Shown one piece after another: positions 25,325 to 35,196 of a stretch of DNA of 64,000 bases. The translations under genes were made by a program, and so were the position numbers. Numbering within the stretch: the first letter of the stretch is position 1; every line of letters begins with the position of its first letter. The stretch is from the NCBI RefSeq assembly GCF_008364825.1, contig NZ_VTTO01000020.1:45021-109020 (forward strand). The letters are read 5' to 3'. The notes under the pieces are model-generated. The model saw nothing but the letters and a program-made list of their open reading frames with translations. It ran no database searches and was not told where the DNA came from. This DNA comes from Azospirillum sp. B21 (GTDB lineage: Bacteria; Pseudomonadota; Alphaproteobacteria; Azospirillales; Azospirillaceae).

Positions 25325-26734
25325 ATGATCGAAATGGCGCTGATCGCGCAGGTCCTGGTGCTGGTGCTGGTGACCGCGGTGTTCCTCAGCACCGGCAGCG
25401 CATCGATGTTCCATCCGCTGACGCTGTACCTGATCTTCCATGCTCTGGTCTTCGTCATGCGGCCGATCCTGGTCCACACGCAGAATTTCAACGACGTCTG
25501 GCTGTTCATGGGCTTCTGGCCAAGCGAGCAGCAATTCGTCATGACGCTGGTGGTCAGTTCGGTCGGGCTGGTCGCCTTCGCCGCCGCCTGCACCTGGGCC
25601 GGGATGGTCCGTCCCGACTGGACCCCGAACGGGGAGCCGGCACCGTCCTTCACCTTCGACCGCGTCGACGTGGTGGCCTTCCTGACCACCGCGGCGCTGC
25701 TGGGTCCTCTCGCCGTCTATTCGGCGATCCAGCGCCAGGGCGGCGCCAGCTTCGACGGCACCGGCGACGTTCAGATGGAACGCGATCCGCTGACCGGGCA
25801 GCCGATCTACACCAACACCACCGGCTACATCGCCGAAGCCCATTCGATGGGCCTGCCGCTGACGCTGGGGCTGATCTGGATCTGCCGGTTCCACCCGCTG
25901 TCCTTCCTCCCCTTCGCCGGCTTCGTCGCCTACCGCGCCTATCTGGGCTGGGGCCGCTGGGCGATCATCATGGGCATCCTGGGTCTGGTGCTGCTGATGC
26001 TGTACCGCACGCGCACCAAATGGTTCCGGCTGTGGCATGCGCTGGCCGCGGTTCCGGTGCTGGGGCTGTTCACACTGCTGGGCAACAACCGCGACGCCTT
26101 CCGCGACGTGCTGGCCGGCGATGCGCCGCCCTCGGTCCTGCTGAGGTTCAACGGCGGCAGCGGCGGCGGCCGGGCGATCGACGCGCTGGCGGGCCAGGAT
26201 TTGGCCAACTTCGACTTCCTCGCCTACATCCTGTGGGTAGTACCGAAGCAGTCGGCCACCTACACCTGGTTCACCCAGTATCTGCAGCTGTTCACCGAAC
26301 CGATCCCGCGCCTGCTGTGGCCGGACAAGCCGGTCGGCGCACCGGTGAAATGGGTGGACCTGAACGACTACGGCGTCTTCTACAACCTGACCACCTCGCT
26401 GCCGGGCGACGGCTGGATGAGCGCCGGCTGGATCGGCATGATCGTCACCATGGTGGTTGTCGGCCTGATCCTGGGGCGGCTGCACCGCTGGTTCTGGACC
26501 GACGGGTTCCGCAACCGCTACGCCGTGCTGTTCTACTGCGCCTTCCTGCCGCTGTGCCTGCAATGGTTCCGCGACGGCAACATCACCATCGTGAAGTTCG
26601 GCTTCTTCTCGCTGCTGCCGATCCTGCTGTGGATCGGGCTGACCCGCGCGTTGCGGGCCTGGGGGATCCTGGAGGACGACCCGCTGCGTCCGGTGGTGGC
26701 GCCGCCCAATCTTGTCCGAAGGGAGCCGTCATGA
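25325..26734 (+). CDS. Polytopic membrane protein, O-antigen/oligosaccharide polymerase-like
   Basis: A 469-aa protein with about 10-12 hydrophobic segments and a long loop in the second half (DLANFDFLAYILWVVPKQSATYTWFTQYLQLFTEPIPRLLW, split here for reading at residues about 295-335). Segment number, the late loop and the partner glycosyltransferase fit Wzy/WaaL-like oligosaccharide repeat-unit polymerases. ATG 25325 is preferred (GGGGA 9 bases upstream); ATG 25289 is possible. It overlaps the next gene by ATGA. Confidence 0.65.
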   Translation: MIEMALIAQVLVLVLVTAVFLSTGSASMFHPLTLYLIFHALVFVMRPILVHTQNFNDVWLFMGFWPSEQQFVMTLVVSSVGLVAFAAACTWAGMVRPDWTPNGEPAPSFTFDRVDVVAFLTTAALLGPLAVYSAIQRQGGASFDGTGDVQMERDPLTGQPIYTNTTGYIAEAHSMGLPLTLGLIWICRFHPLSFLPFAGFVAYRAYLGWGRWAIIMGILGLVLLMLYRTRTKWFRLWHALAAVPVLGLFTLLGNNRDAFRDVLAGDAPPSVLLRFNGGSGGGRAIDALAGQDLANFDFLAYILWVVPKQSATYTWFTQYLQLFTEPIPRLLWPDKPVGAPVKWVDLNDYGVFYNLTTSLPGDGWMSAGWIGMIVTMVVVGLILGRLHRWFWTDGFRNRYAVLFYCAFLPLCLQWFRDGNITIVKFGFFSLLPILLWIGLTRALRAWGILEDDPLRPVVAPPNLVRREPS

Positions 26735-27681
26735 CGCTGACCGTCAGCGCCGTCATCGCCACCTACAACCGCGGGCCGGAGCTGCGCATCGCGCTGACCC
26801 GGCTGATGAACCAGACCGCCCCGCCGATGGAGATCATCGTCATCGACGACGGCTCCAGCGACGGCACCGGCGCGATGATGCGGGCGGAGTTTCCCACCGT
26901 CCGCTATGTCCGCCAGCCGCACAACGGCGGGCTGATCCTGGCCCGCAACTTCGGCTTCGTGAACACCACCGGCGACTGCATCCTGTCGGTCGACGACGAC
27001 AGCTGGTTCGAGGATCCCGACGGGCTGGCCCGCTGCGTCGCCTATCTGGAAGAGAACCCGGAGGTCGCCGCCGTCGCCTGCAACATCGAGACGCGCGACG
27101 GGCTGGTCTATTTCCCCAAGGGCGCCGCGCCCTTCGATGTGCCCTGGTATGTCGGCTGCGGCCATCTGCTGCGGCGCAGCGCCGTCGAGCAGGTCGGCCT
27201 CTACATGCCCGAACTCTACCGCCAGGGGGAGGAGAAGGACCGTTGCCTGCGGCTTGTCGGCGCTGGTTACCGCGTCGTGGCCCTTCCCGACGTGATGGTC
27301 TACCACGACAAGAGCGAGAAGGGACGCAAGCCGGGGATGGAGCGCTTCTACAACCACCGCAACGACCTGATCCGCGAGGTGGCGCGCTGCCCGTCCTCGC
27401 TGATGGCGTGGCGGCTGGCGCGCAGTTGGGCCGGCAACAGCTGGAAGAACCTGCGCCACGGACCGCGCATGACCGACCTGAAGGTTCTGCTGGCCCTGCC
27501 GCAGATCCTCCGCATCGGACTGAAGCACCGCGCACCGGTGAGCGTGGAGGCCTACCGCCGCTGGCTGCATCTGGCGAAGACCGCAGCGCCGGCGAGCGCT
27601 CCTCCTGCCGAGAAGGCCGTCAGCCGGGCTGCATCCCGCCCAGTTGCAGCAGAACGGCCCAGCCCAGCACGATCAGATTGA
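26731..27681 (+). CDS. Family 2 glycosyltransferase
   Basis: A 316-aa GT-A enzyme. VSAVIATYNRGPELRIALTR begins the fold, IIVIDDGSSDGT holds the nucleotide-sugar aspartate, and DDD at residues 88-90 (SVDDDSW) is the metal motif. An acceptor-side pattern GEEKDRCLRLVGAGYRV follows. Sugar and acceptor are unknown. It is translationally coupled to the Wzy-like gene. Its last 62 bases overlap the convergent MAPEG gene, and the tail (AAPASAPPAEKAVSR) looks disordered. Confidence 0.88.
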   Translation: MTLTVSAVIATYNRGPELRIALTRLMNQTAPPMEIIVIDDGSSDGTGAMMRAEFPTVRYVRQPHNGGLILARNFGFVNTTGDCILSVDDDSWFEDPDGLARCVAYLEENPEVAAVACNIETRDGLVYFPKGAAPFDVPWYVGCGHLLRRSAVEQVGLYMPELYRQGEEKDRCLRLVGAGYRVVALPDVMVYHDKSEKGRKPGMERFYNHRNDLIREVARCPSSLMAWRLARSWAGNSWKNLRHGPRMTDLKVLLALPQILRIGLKHRAPVSVEAYRRWLHLAKTAAPASAPPAEKAVSRAASRPVAAERPSPARSD

Positions 27682-28186
27682 CGGTCAGCGTCATCGCCAT
27701 GCCCGGTGCCCGCGCGAAGGGGTGAACCAGATAGCCCACCCAGAACAGCAGCCGCCCCAGTACGAACAGCCCGGTCGCCACGACCGCCGCTCCCAGCGAG
27801 GGCTGCGGCAGGGTGGCGACCAGGGCGGCCAGCGCCGGCACGAAGATGGCGGATTGCTCCACACTGTTGGCCAGCACCCGCTGAGCCACGCGCTGGCCGC
27901 GCGATTCAGGATCCTCGACCGGGTTGAAGGCCTGGGTGCGCCCACGCATCGCCATGACGCCGACGACCATGCCGAACAGCACCAGCGCCGGCCAGACCGC
28001 CAGCCGCGCCCACAGCGCCATCCGCGCGCCCGGCGCATTGACGCCCATCGGCGGCGCCACCAGCGACAGCAGCAGGACGAACAGCAGCGCCGTCACCACC
28101 ACCGACGCTCCGTTCAGCATCAGGGCGCCACGGATCAGGGATTTGCGCCTGCGCGGCGGGCTTTGGTGAAGGCTGCTGTCGGACAT
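27620..28186 (-). CDS. MAPEG-family membrane protein
   Basis: A 188-aa protein with four membrane helices. The MAPEG pattern includes ESRGQRVAQRVLANSVEQSAIFVPALAAL (residues about 90-118) and the late GRLLFWVGYLVHPFARAPGMAMTL. In eukaryotes the family acts in eicosanoid and glutathione metabolism; the bacterial role is unclear. ATG 28186 has no strong ribosome binding site. Its 3' end overlaps the glycosyltransferase on the other strand. Confidence 0.82.
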   Translation of the reverse strand: MSDSSLHQSPPRRRKSLIRGALMLNGASVVVTALLFVLLLSLVAPPMGVNAPGARMALWARLAVWPALVLFGMVVGVMAMRGRTQAFNPVEDPESRGQRVAQRVLANSVEQSAIFVPALAALVATLPQPSLGAAVVATGLFVLGRLLFWVGYLVHPFARAPGMAMTLTVNLIVLGWAVLLQLGGMQPG

Positions 28187-28454
28187 CGGGGCGGGGCTCC
28201 GTCACTGGGCGGGGATTCGACAAAGGCGCTGGTCCTTCCCATTTGGAAAAGATCGCACCCTGTTCCTTCGACCAATAACGGCCCAGCCCGTGATTTGGAT
28301 CAAGGCCGGGGTGGGGCGGCAGGTGTTCGATGCCGAAGTCTAGTGGGGGCTGCCCCGATGGGAGAGATGTTGTCAGCCTCTCTTTTCGCTACCATGTTGT
28401 AACCATCTGCTTCACCATGTGGGTGAACGCGGCGATCTCGATGGTGGAGGGCCT

Positions 28455-28583
28455 ATGATGGATCTCGTTCTGCTCGGTGGTGCGGTGGCGACGGCTGCGG
28501 CGTTGGCCGGTCTGATCGCCACGATGCCCACCCCCAAACCGATTCCGATCCGCGTCCGCGACCGGCGCCGTCAGCGCCGCTGA
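28455..28583 (+). CDS. Small membrane protein, 42 aa
   Basis: A 42-codon ORF starting MMDLVLLGGAVATAAALAGL, one membrane helix, then a proline-rich and basic tail (PTPKPIPIRVRDRRRQRR). The ribosome binding site GGTGGAGGG lies 5 bases upstream, which is the main reason to believe it. ATG 28458 is the alternative start. It is a single gene between the MAPEG and psp transcription units. Function unknown. Confidence 0.5.
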   Translation: MMDLVLLGGAVATAAALAGLIATMPTPKPIPIRVRDRRRQRR

Positions 28584-28675
28584 CGTCATCGCGTCGGCGT
28601 CACCGGTTCAGGGAAATTCCGAACGGGCCGTTTCCCGATGGGAAGTTTCCTATCGGGAAGACAGCACCGGAATGC

Positions 28676-29077
28676 TCAGCGGTCCAGGTCGCGGATCGCG
28701 CGGTTCAGTTCGAACTCCTTGGAGGCGACGTAGGCCTCCATCCCGACGATCCGCTTGTCCATGTCGCGGAAGCGCTGGGTCAGGCCGGCGAGCGTCCGGT
28801 CGGGCTTGGTCGACACCGTCCGCCAGAACGCCTCCTCCTCGGCATCGCGATACAGCTGCGCCGGACGCACCGGCAGCACCAGCAGAGCGATCACATAGGC
28901 GATCACCAGCGGCACCGAAAAGAAGAACAGGGCGAACAGCATCGCCAGCCGGACGACCATCGGCTGCACGCCGAAATAATCGGCGACGCCCGTGCACACC
29001 CCGCCCAGCACCCCGCGCTGCGGATCGCGATAGAGCCGATGCGGATTCGGCGAGTCGTAGAAGGACGTGCGGTCCAT
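28676..29077 (-). CDS. pspC: Phage shock protein C
   Basis: A 133-aa inner-membrane protein. The PspC domain is clear: HRLYRDPQRGVLGGVCTGVADYFGVQP, then a hydrophobic helix and a C-terminal coiled region (RDMDKRIVGMEAYVASKEFEL). ATG 29077 gives the usual short N-terminus before RLYRD. Last gene of the psp operon; REP element A3 lies between it and pspB. Confidence 0.92.
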   Translation of the reverse strand: MDRTSFYDSPNPHRLYRDPQRGVLGGVCTGVADYFGVQPMVVRLAMLFALFFFSVPLVIAYVIALLVLPVRPAQLYRDAEEEAFWRTVSTKPDRTLAGLTQRFRDMDKRIVGMEAYVASKEFELNRAIRDLDR

Positions 29078-29145
29078 GGCGGGCTCGTTCCTTTCGTTGA
29101 GTTTCGGGTTGGCAGTTTCGGGTTGAGAGGTGTCGGCTTCGAATG

Positions 29146-29249
29146 CCCCCACCTAACCTCCCCCGCTGGGCGGGGGAGGGACTGCCGCCACTCCCCCACC
29201 TAAGCACTTGCCCCCTCCCCCGCCCAGCGGGGGAGGGTTGGGGTGGGGG
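29146..29249. repeat. REP-like palindromic element A3 within the psp operon
   Basis: CCCCCACCTAACCTCCCCCG arm and its near complement ending GGGGTGGGGG, each with the CCCCCGC/GCGGGGG hairpin, about 40 bases apart. It lies between pspB and pspC. Transcribed in the operon it would form strong hairpins that could lower or stabilise the pspC part of the message. Confidence 0.85.
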
Positions 29250-29264
29250 CATCAGCGGCGACAC

Positions 29265-29492
29265 TCACACCTTGTTGCGCCAGTTCGGCGCCTCGGCATC
29301 CAGCACACGCTCCAGCGCATGGACGCGGGTCTCCAGCCGGTTGGAGATCTCCCACAACTCGGCCAACAGCCGTTCGTCCTGCGCGGTGAGTCCGCGCTGC
29401 GCCCGCCATTTGGTGATGTAGTGGAAGACGATCCAGACCGGCGCCACCACCACCATGAACAGCACCGCGAGGACGAAACCCAGGAACCCCAT
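29265..29492 (-). CDS. pspB: Phage shock protein B
   Basis: A 75-aa protein. An N-terminal membrane helix (GFLGFVLAVLFMVVVAPVWIV) is followed by an amphipathic cytoplasmic helix (WRAQRGLTAQDERLLAELWE, then RLETRVHALERVLD). This is the standard PspB layout and length. With PspC it senses inner-membrane stress and frees PspF from PspA. Confidence 0.93.
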   Translation of the reverse strand: MGFLGFVLAVLFMVVVAPVWIVFHYITKWRAQRGLTAQDERLLAELWEISNRLETRVHALERVLDAEAPNWRNKV

Positions 29493-29566
29493 GGTCGTCG
29501 GGCCTTCTTATTGTCGTGAGGGGAGTGGGCGGGGCGTCACCGCCCCACCCCGGCACCAAATCACGG

Positions 29567-30238
29567 TCAGCCGTTGCGGCGGGCCGCGATGCGGGCCTTC
29601 AGCGCGGCCAGATCCTCCTCGACCTTGTGGGAGGCTTCGAGTTCCGCGATCTCTTCGGTCAGGCTCTTGGTGCGGCCGACGTCGTAGGCCTCGACCCGGC
29701 CCTCCATCTCGTCCAGGTTGCGTTCGACCTGCTCGAAGCGCGACAGGGCGTCGTTGATGCGCTCGTCATGCAGGACGGTGCGGACCTTGACGCGGTTGCT
29801 GGCCGTCTGGGTGCGGGCGACCAGCGCCTTCTCGCGGGTCTTGGCGTCGGTCAGCTTGGCCTGCAGGCGGCCGATGTCCTCGTTGGCCTTGGACAGCGCG
29901 GCTTCGACCTGCACCAGCTGTTCGGCCAGCGCGTCGGCCTGCTCGGCGACCTTGGACTTGGCCATCAGGGCGCCCTTGGCCAGATCCTCGCGGTCGCGGG
30001 TCAGCGCCACCTCGGCCTTGCGGTCCCACTCGTCGCGCTCGCGGTGGAGGTCGGCGACGCGGCGTTCGATCTCCTTCTTCTCCGCGATGATCTTGACGGT
30101 GGAGGAGCGCACCTCGACCAGCGTGTCTTCCATTTCCTGGATGATCAGGCGGATCAGCTTCTCCGGCTCCTCGGCGCGGTCGAGCAGGGAATTCAGGTTC
30201 GACTGCACGATGTCGGTCAGGCGCGAAAAGATGCTCAT
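29567..30238 (-). CDS. pspA: Phage shock protein A
   Basis: A 223-aa coiled-coil protein of the PspA/IM30 (ESCRT-III-like) family. It starts MSIFSRLTDIVQSNLNSLLD, the amphipathic membrane-binding helix, then ELIRLIIQEM-like text and long heptad helices to the end. It binds PspF to inhibit it and covers damaged inner membrane. ATG 30238 lies 17 bases after the preceding 54-aa gene. Confidence 0.95.
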   Translation of the reverse strand: MSIFSRLTDIVQSNLNSLLDRAEEPEKLIRLIIQEMEDTLVEVRSSTVKIIAEKKEIERRVADLHRERDEWDRKAEVALTRDREDLAKGALMAKSKVAEQADALAEQLVQVEAALSKANEDIGRLQAKLTDAKTREKALVARTQTASNRVKVRTVLHDERINDALSRFEQVERNLDEMEGRVEAYDVGRTKSLTEEIAELEASHKVEEDLAALKARIAARRNG

Positions 30239-30255
30239 GGTCGGTGTCCCGTGTG

Positions 30256-30420
30256 TCAGCCGATGATGGCGCCGGCAACGATGCCGGCGAAGAAGAACAG
30301 CCAGCTTTCGACCGGCCGGGTGGCGAGATAGTTGCGCACGCGCCGCATCGTCGGGCGGCTCTGCGCGGTGTTGAAGCGGTCGCCACCATAGCGGCGGCGG
30401 AAATCGCTGAAGTCGCTCAT
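30256..30420 (-). CDS. Small membrane protein at the head of the psp operon, 54 aa
   Basis: A 54-codon ORF: a basic N-terminal half (MSDFSDFRRRYGGDRF, then TMRRVRNYLATRPVE) followed by one C-terminal membrane helix (WLFFFAGIVAGAIIG). A near-ideal ribosome binding site AAGGAGG lies 7 bases before ATG 30420, and a sigma-54 promoter lies 30 bases upstream. It is the first gene of pspABC here. It is not similar to E. coli PspD, PspE or PspG. Function unknown; a membrane partner of the Psp response is the simple guess. Confidence 0.8.
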   Translation of the reverse strand: MSDFSDFRRRYGGDRFNTAQSRPTMRRVRNYLATRPVESWLFFFAGIVAGAIIG

Positions 30421-30450
30421 GCTTGACCTCCTTGCCATGCCGCTACTATC

Positions 30451-30465
30451 GCAACCGGCGTGCCA
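30451..30465 (-). promoter_or_regulatory. Sigma-54 promoter of the psp operon
   Basis: On the minus strand TGGCACGCCGGTTGC matches the -24/-12 consensus exactly (GG, 10 bases, GC). It sits 30 bases before the first start codon. PspF, encoded divergently, is the sigma-54 activator, which makes the assignment strong. Confidence 0.93.
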
Positions 30466-30598
30466 AGTCGGCCGGAATGGTCTTAAGTCGTTGCCTTGCC
30501 TGGATTTTCCGCTCTGAACAGCATATGGCGCCCGGGTTGCCATATCGCCGTATAAACGATACGATCGCCTGGCAGGCGAATATGTGAAGAAATACGCG

Positions 30599-31624
30599 AT
30601 GCAAGCCGCCCCGCCCTCCCTGCTCGGCGAATCGCCGGCCTTTCTGGCGACGCTGTCCCATGTCTCGCGGGTGGCGCCGCTGGAGCGGCCGGTGCTGGTG
30701 ATCGGGGAGCGCGGGACCGGCAAGGAGCTGATCGCCGCTCGCCTGCACTACCTGTCGCAACGGTGGGACCGCCCCTTCGTCAAAGTGAACTGCGCCGCGC
30801 TGCCCGAATCGCTGCTCGATTCGGAGCTGTTCGGGCATGAGGCCGGGGCCTTCACCGGCGCCACCCGCCGGCAGATCGGCCGGATCGAGCAGGCCGACGG
30901 CGGCACCCTGTTCCTGGATGAAATCGCCACCGCCTCCCCCGCCGTTCAGGAAAAGCTGCTGCGCGCCGTTGAGTATGGCGAGATCGAGCGGGTCGGCGGC
31001 CGCACCGCCACCGTCGACGTGCGGGTGGTGGGCGCCACGAATGCCGACCTGCCGGCGCTGGCCGCGGCGGGCCGCTTCCGCGCCGACCTGCTGGACCGGC
31101 TGGCCTTCGACGTGGTGACCCTGCCGCCCTTGCGCGCCCGGCCCGAGGACATCCCGCCGCTGGCCGAGCATTTCGCCCTGGGAATGGTGCGCGAACTGCA
31201 ACGGTCGCTGTTTTCCGGCTTCACCGCCGCCGCGCTCGACCGGCTGCGCGCCCATGACTGGCCCGGCAACGTGCGCGAACTGCGCAATGCGGTGGAGCGC
31301 TCGGTCGCCGCGGCCGAGACCGACGAGCCGCTGGACCGCATCATCCTCGACCCCTTCGACTCGCCCTGGCGCCCGGCCGCGGCGCCGACCGCCCGGCCCG
31401 CTCCGTCCCCCGTCGCGGACAAGCCTTCGCTCGCCCTCCCGACCTTCGACGGCGGCATCCTCGATCAGGTCCGCGCCTTCGAGGCTGCCAAGCTGCGCGA
31501 GGCCCTGGAGCGGAACCGCTTCAACCAGCGCCAGACCGCCGAGGCGCTGGGGCTCGGCTACCACCAGCTTCGCGGCATGCTGAAGAAGCACGGGCTGATC
31601 CCGCCACCCCCTCTGCGACCATAG
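30599..31624 (+). CDS. pspF: Sigma-54 activator PspF
   Basis: A 341-aa bacterial enhancer-binding protein without a sensory N-terminal domain. The AAA+ core has Walker A GERGTGKE, the sigma-54 contact motif GAFTGA at residues 83-88, Walker B GGTLFLDEIA, and a C-terminal Fis-type HTH (NQRQTAEALGLGYHQLRGMLKK). ATG 30599 matches the short start of E. coli PspF; GTG 30584 is an alternative. A 60-residue proline-rich linker precedes the HTH. It is divergent from the psp operon it should activate. Confidence 0.94.
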   Translation: MQAAPPSLLGESPAFLATLSHVSRVAPLERPVLVIGERGTGKELIAARLHYLSQRWDRPFVKVNCAALPESLLDSELFGHEAGAFTGATRRQIGRIEQADGGTLFLDEIATASPAVQEKLLRAVEYGEIERVGGRTATVDVRVVGATNADLPALAAAGRFRADLLDRLAFDVVTLPPLRARPEDIPPLAEHFALGMVRELQRSLFSGFTAAALDRLRAHDWPGNVRELRNAVERSVAAAETDEPLDRIILDPFDSPWRPAAAPTARPAPSPVADKPSLALPTFDGGILDQVRAFEAAKLREALERNRFNQRQTAEALGLGYHQLRGMLKKHGLIPPPPLRP

Positions 31625-31715
31625 GCCGTCCCCAGGTTGCGCCCGTACCGTGCTATACCGGTCGCTCAACCGTCGAGAGAGCGGTTCGTCACGATACGGG
31701 AAGGGGAGCAGCACG

Positions 31716-33320
<1,605 letters not shown>

Positions 33321-33371
33321 GGTCCTTTACGGGAGAAAGGGGGCGACCGCCCCCTCGAACCCGCGTTTCCC

Positions 33372-33944
33372 TCAGACCCGCTCGGCCACCCAGATCACCG
33401 CACGCGTTCCGGCCTTGATCGCCGCAGTCAGCACCGGATAGCCGGCCGCGCGCTCCGCCTCGTTGACGATGCCGATGTCGCGGTGCTCGACCTCCTCCGC
33501 CTGGAACTTGCGGATGCTGTCGGCAAGCTCCTGCTCGTCAGGGCCGAGGTGCTTCAACTGCGCCTCGTAATGCTCCTCGATCACCTCTTCGACGGCGACG
33601 GTGCAGGCCATCGCCGCGCGCTCGCCGAGGATCGCGGTGCCGGCCCCCAGCAGGAAGCCGGTGACATGCCACAGCGGCTGCAACAGGGTCGGCCGCACGC
33701 GGCGCCGGTTCAGCTGCTTTTCGAAATACTGCAGATGGACCAACTCCTGCTCCGCCATGTGGCGCAGGGTCTTGCCGTGCCGGCCCTTGCCGATGACGGC
33801 GATCTGGCCCTCATAGATGCGCTTGGCGCCATACTCGCCGGCATGGTCGACGCGGACGATGCGGGCCAGCCGCTCGCGCCGCGGCAGATCGCCGGGCAGC
33901 GCGCCATGGCGGGGGATGGCGGTCGGAGAAGTCGTTTCGCTCAC
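33372..33944 (-). CDS. coq7: Coq7-type 2-polyprenyl-3-methyl-6-methoxy-benzoquinol hydroxylase
   Basis: A 190-aa diiron enzyme for the last hydroxylation in ubiquinone synthesis. The carboxylate/histidine ligands are in HAGEYGAKRIYEGQ, MAEQELVHL, VAVEEVIEEHY and EEVEHRD. Its start overlaps the dsbB stop (ATGA), so they form an operon. Some alphaproteobacteria use Coq7 instead of UbiF, consistent with the inferred lineage. Confidence 0.94.
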   Translation of the reverse strand: MSETTSPTAIPRHGALPGDLPRRERLARIVRVDHAGEYGAKRIYEGQIAVIGKGRHGKTLRHMAEQELVHLQYFEKQLNRRRVRPTLLQPLWHVTGFLLGAGTAILGERAAMACTVAVEEVIEEHYEAQLKHLGPDEQELADSIRKFQAEEVEHRDIGIVNEAERAAGYPVLTAAIKAGTRAVIWVAERV

Positions 33945-34486
33945 AGTGCAGTCCTCGACACCGGGGTGCGGATGTAGGCGGCGCGCGCCGCGACGAAGGC
34001 GTAGGCCGCCAGCGCCAGCGAGATCGCCACATTGTAGCCCGCCATGGAAATGCCGAACAGCGACCAGGCCACTTCGTCACAGCGGGTGACCGGTGCCGCC
34101 ATCACCTGCGCCCGCAGCGCCTCCAGCGAATTCGCCGGAGCCGAGCCGCCGCAGGACGAGGTGCCGGCCCACCAATGCTGCTCCACCCCGACATGATAGG
34201 CGGCGATGCCGGCGCCGGCCAGCAGGGCAAATCCGCTCGCCACCAGCAGCGCGTCGCCCAACCCCTTCCAGCGGCGGAACAGCCAGGTCACCAGCCCGAA
34301 CACCATCACCGCCACATAGGGCCAGCGCTGCATGATGCAGAGGACGCAGGGTTGGTAATCCAGCACGAACTGGAAGAACAGGGCCGACAGCAGCACGCCG
34401 GCGCTGGCCAACGCCAGCAGCAGCGCGGCAATGCGGGGATCGTCGAAGATGCGGGACATGAGGGGCTCGGTCGTCATGGCCGACAA
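33941..34486 (-). CDS. dsbB: Disulfide bond formation protein DsbB
   Basis: A 181-aa inner-membrane quinone-linked oxidase that reoxidises DsbA. Four membrane helices are visible. The first periplasmic pair is C47-X2-C50 (QPCVLC), followed by QRWPY; the second pair is C112 and C136 in the later loop. ATG 34486, 34477 and 34459 are all possible. First gene of a dsbB-coq7 operon; pairing with a ubiquinone-synthesis gene is apt, since DsbB reduces ubiquinone. Confidence 0.92.
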   Translation of the reverse strand: MSAMTTEPLMSRIFDDPRIAALLLALASAGVLLSALFFQFVLDYQPCVLCIMQRWPYVAVMVFGLVTWLFRRWKGLGDALLVASGFALLAGAGIAAYHVGVEQHWWAGTSSCGGSAPANSLEALRAQVMAAPVTRCDEVAWSLFGISMAGYNVAISLALAAYAFVAARAAYIRTPVSRTAL

Positions 34487-34692
34487 GGTAGCGCGTGCGC
34501 GACCGTTCGACCAGCCGTCCGCGACGCGCGCACCGCCCCTGCGACGGCATGGCAGGGACTGCGCCGCCGCCGGGGAATAAGCACGGGCATGGCAACGTCC
34601 CCGAAGCCGGCCGGCGGGGAATCAGCTTGGCGACGAACACCGTTCTTTTGCACTTTCCGTTTCCGGACTGTTGCGTTAGAAGAGGCGTCGCT

Positions 34693-34777
34693 GCGGGCGT
34701 GGTGAAATTGGTAGACGCGCCGGACTCAAAATCCGGTTCCGCAAGGAGTGTCGGTTCGAGTCCGACCGCCCGCACCA
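34693..34777 (+). tRNA. tRNA-Leu (anticodon CAA)
   Basis: An 85-base gene with acceptor stem GCGGGCG/CGCCCGC, discriminator A and encoded CCA. The anticodon stem CCGGA/TCCGG has loop CTCAAAA, giving CAA (reads UUG). A long variable arm and TTCGAGTCC T-loop are present. Confidence 0.96.
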
Positions 34778-34779
34778 CC

Positions 34780-35196
34780 TTATTCCGACCGGCCTTCCGG
34801 TCCAGAACGGCAGTCCGCCGTCCCCTCATCCGACACCGAATCGGTCACGGCATCGGTCACGGCGGCACCGCAGGACGGCGCGCGCGCACCGGACGAGTCC
34901 GGCGTGTGGCAGAACAGGTCGGCCAACACCTCTATGACAGCCGTCACTTCCCGGCTGGCGATCGAGTAGAAGATCGTCTGCGACCGTCGCCGCGTGCGGA
35001 CCAGCCCGTCGGCGCGCAAGCGCGCCAGATGCTGCGACAGGGCCGACTGGCTGAGCCCGACGATCTCGCCCAGTTGGCCGACGCTGCGCTCCCCCTGCCC
35101 CAGTTCGCACAGGATCAGCAGGCGCGCCTCGTTGGACAGCGCCTTCATCAGCTTGGCGGCGGGCCGCAGCCCCGGGATCAGGATGGACGCACTCAT
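34780..35196 (-). CDS. ArsR-family persulfide-type repressor (SqrR/BigR/YgaV-like)
   Basis: A 138-aa winged-helix regulator. The ArsR core is KALSNEARLLILCELGQGERSV, then LSQSALSQHLARLRADGLV. C30 and C96 (LADLFCHTP) are 66 residues apart, exactly the spacing of the sensing cysteines in SqrR and BigR, which form a tetrasulfide link when persulfide is present. ATG 35196 follows the -10 element so closely that the mRNA may be nearly leaderless. A 40-residue hydrophilic C-terminal tail with two more cysteines is unusual. It is divergent from a rhodanese gene. Confidence 0.85.
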   Translation of the reverse strand: MSASILIPGLRPAAKLMKALSNEARLLILCELGQGERSVGQLGEIVGLSQSALSQHLARLRADGLVRTRRRSQTIFYSIASREVTAVIEVLADLFCHTPDSSGARAPSCGAAVTDAVTDSVSDEGTADCRSGPEGRSE

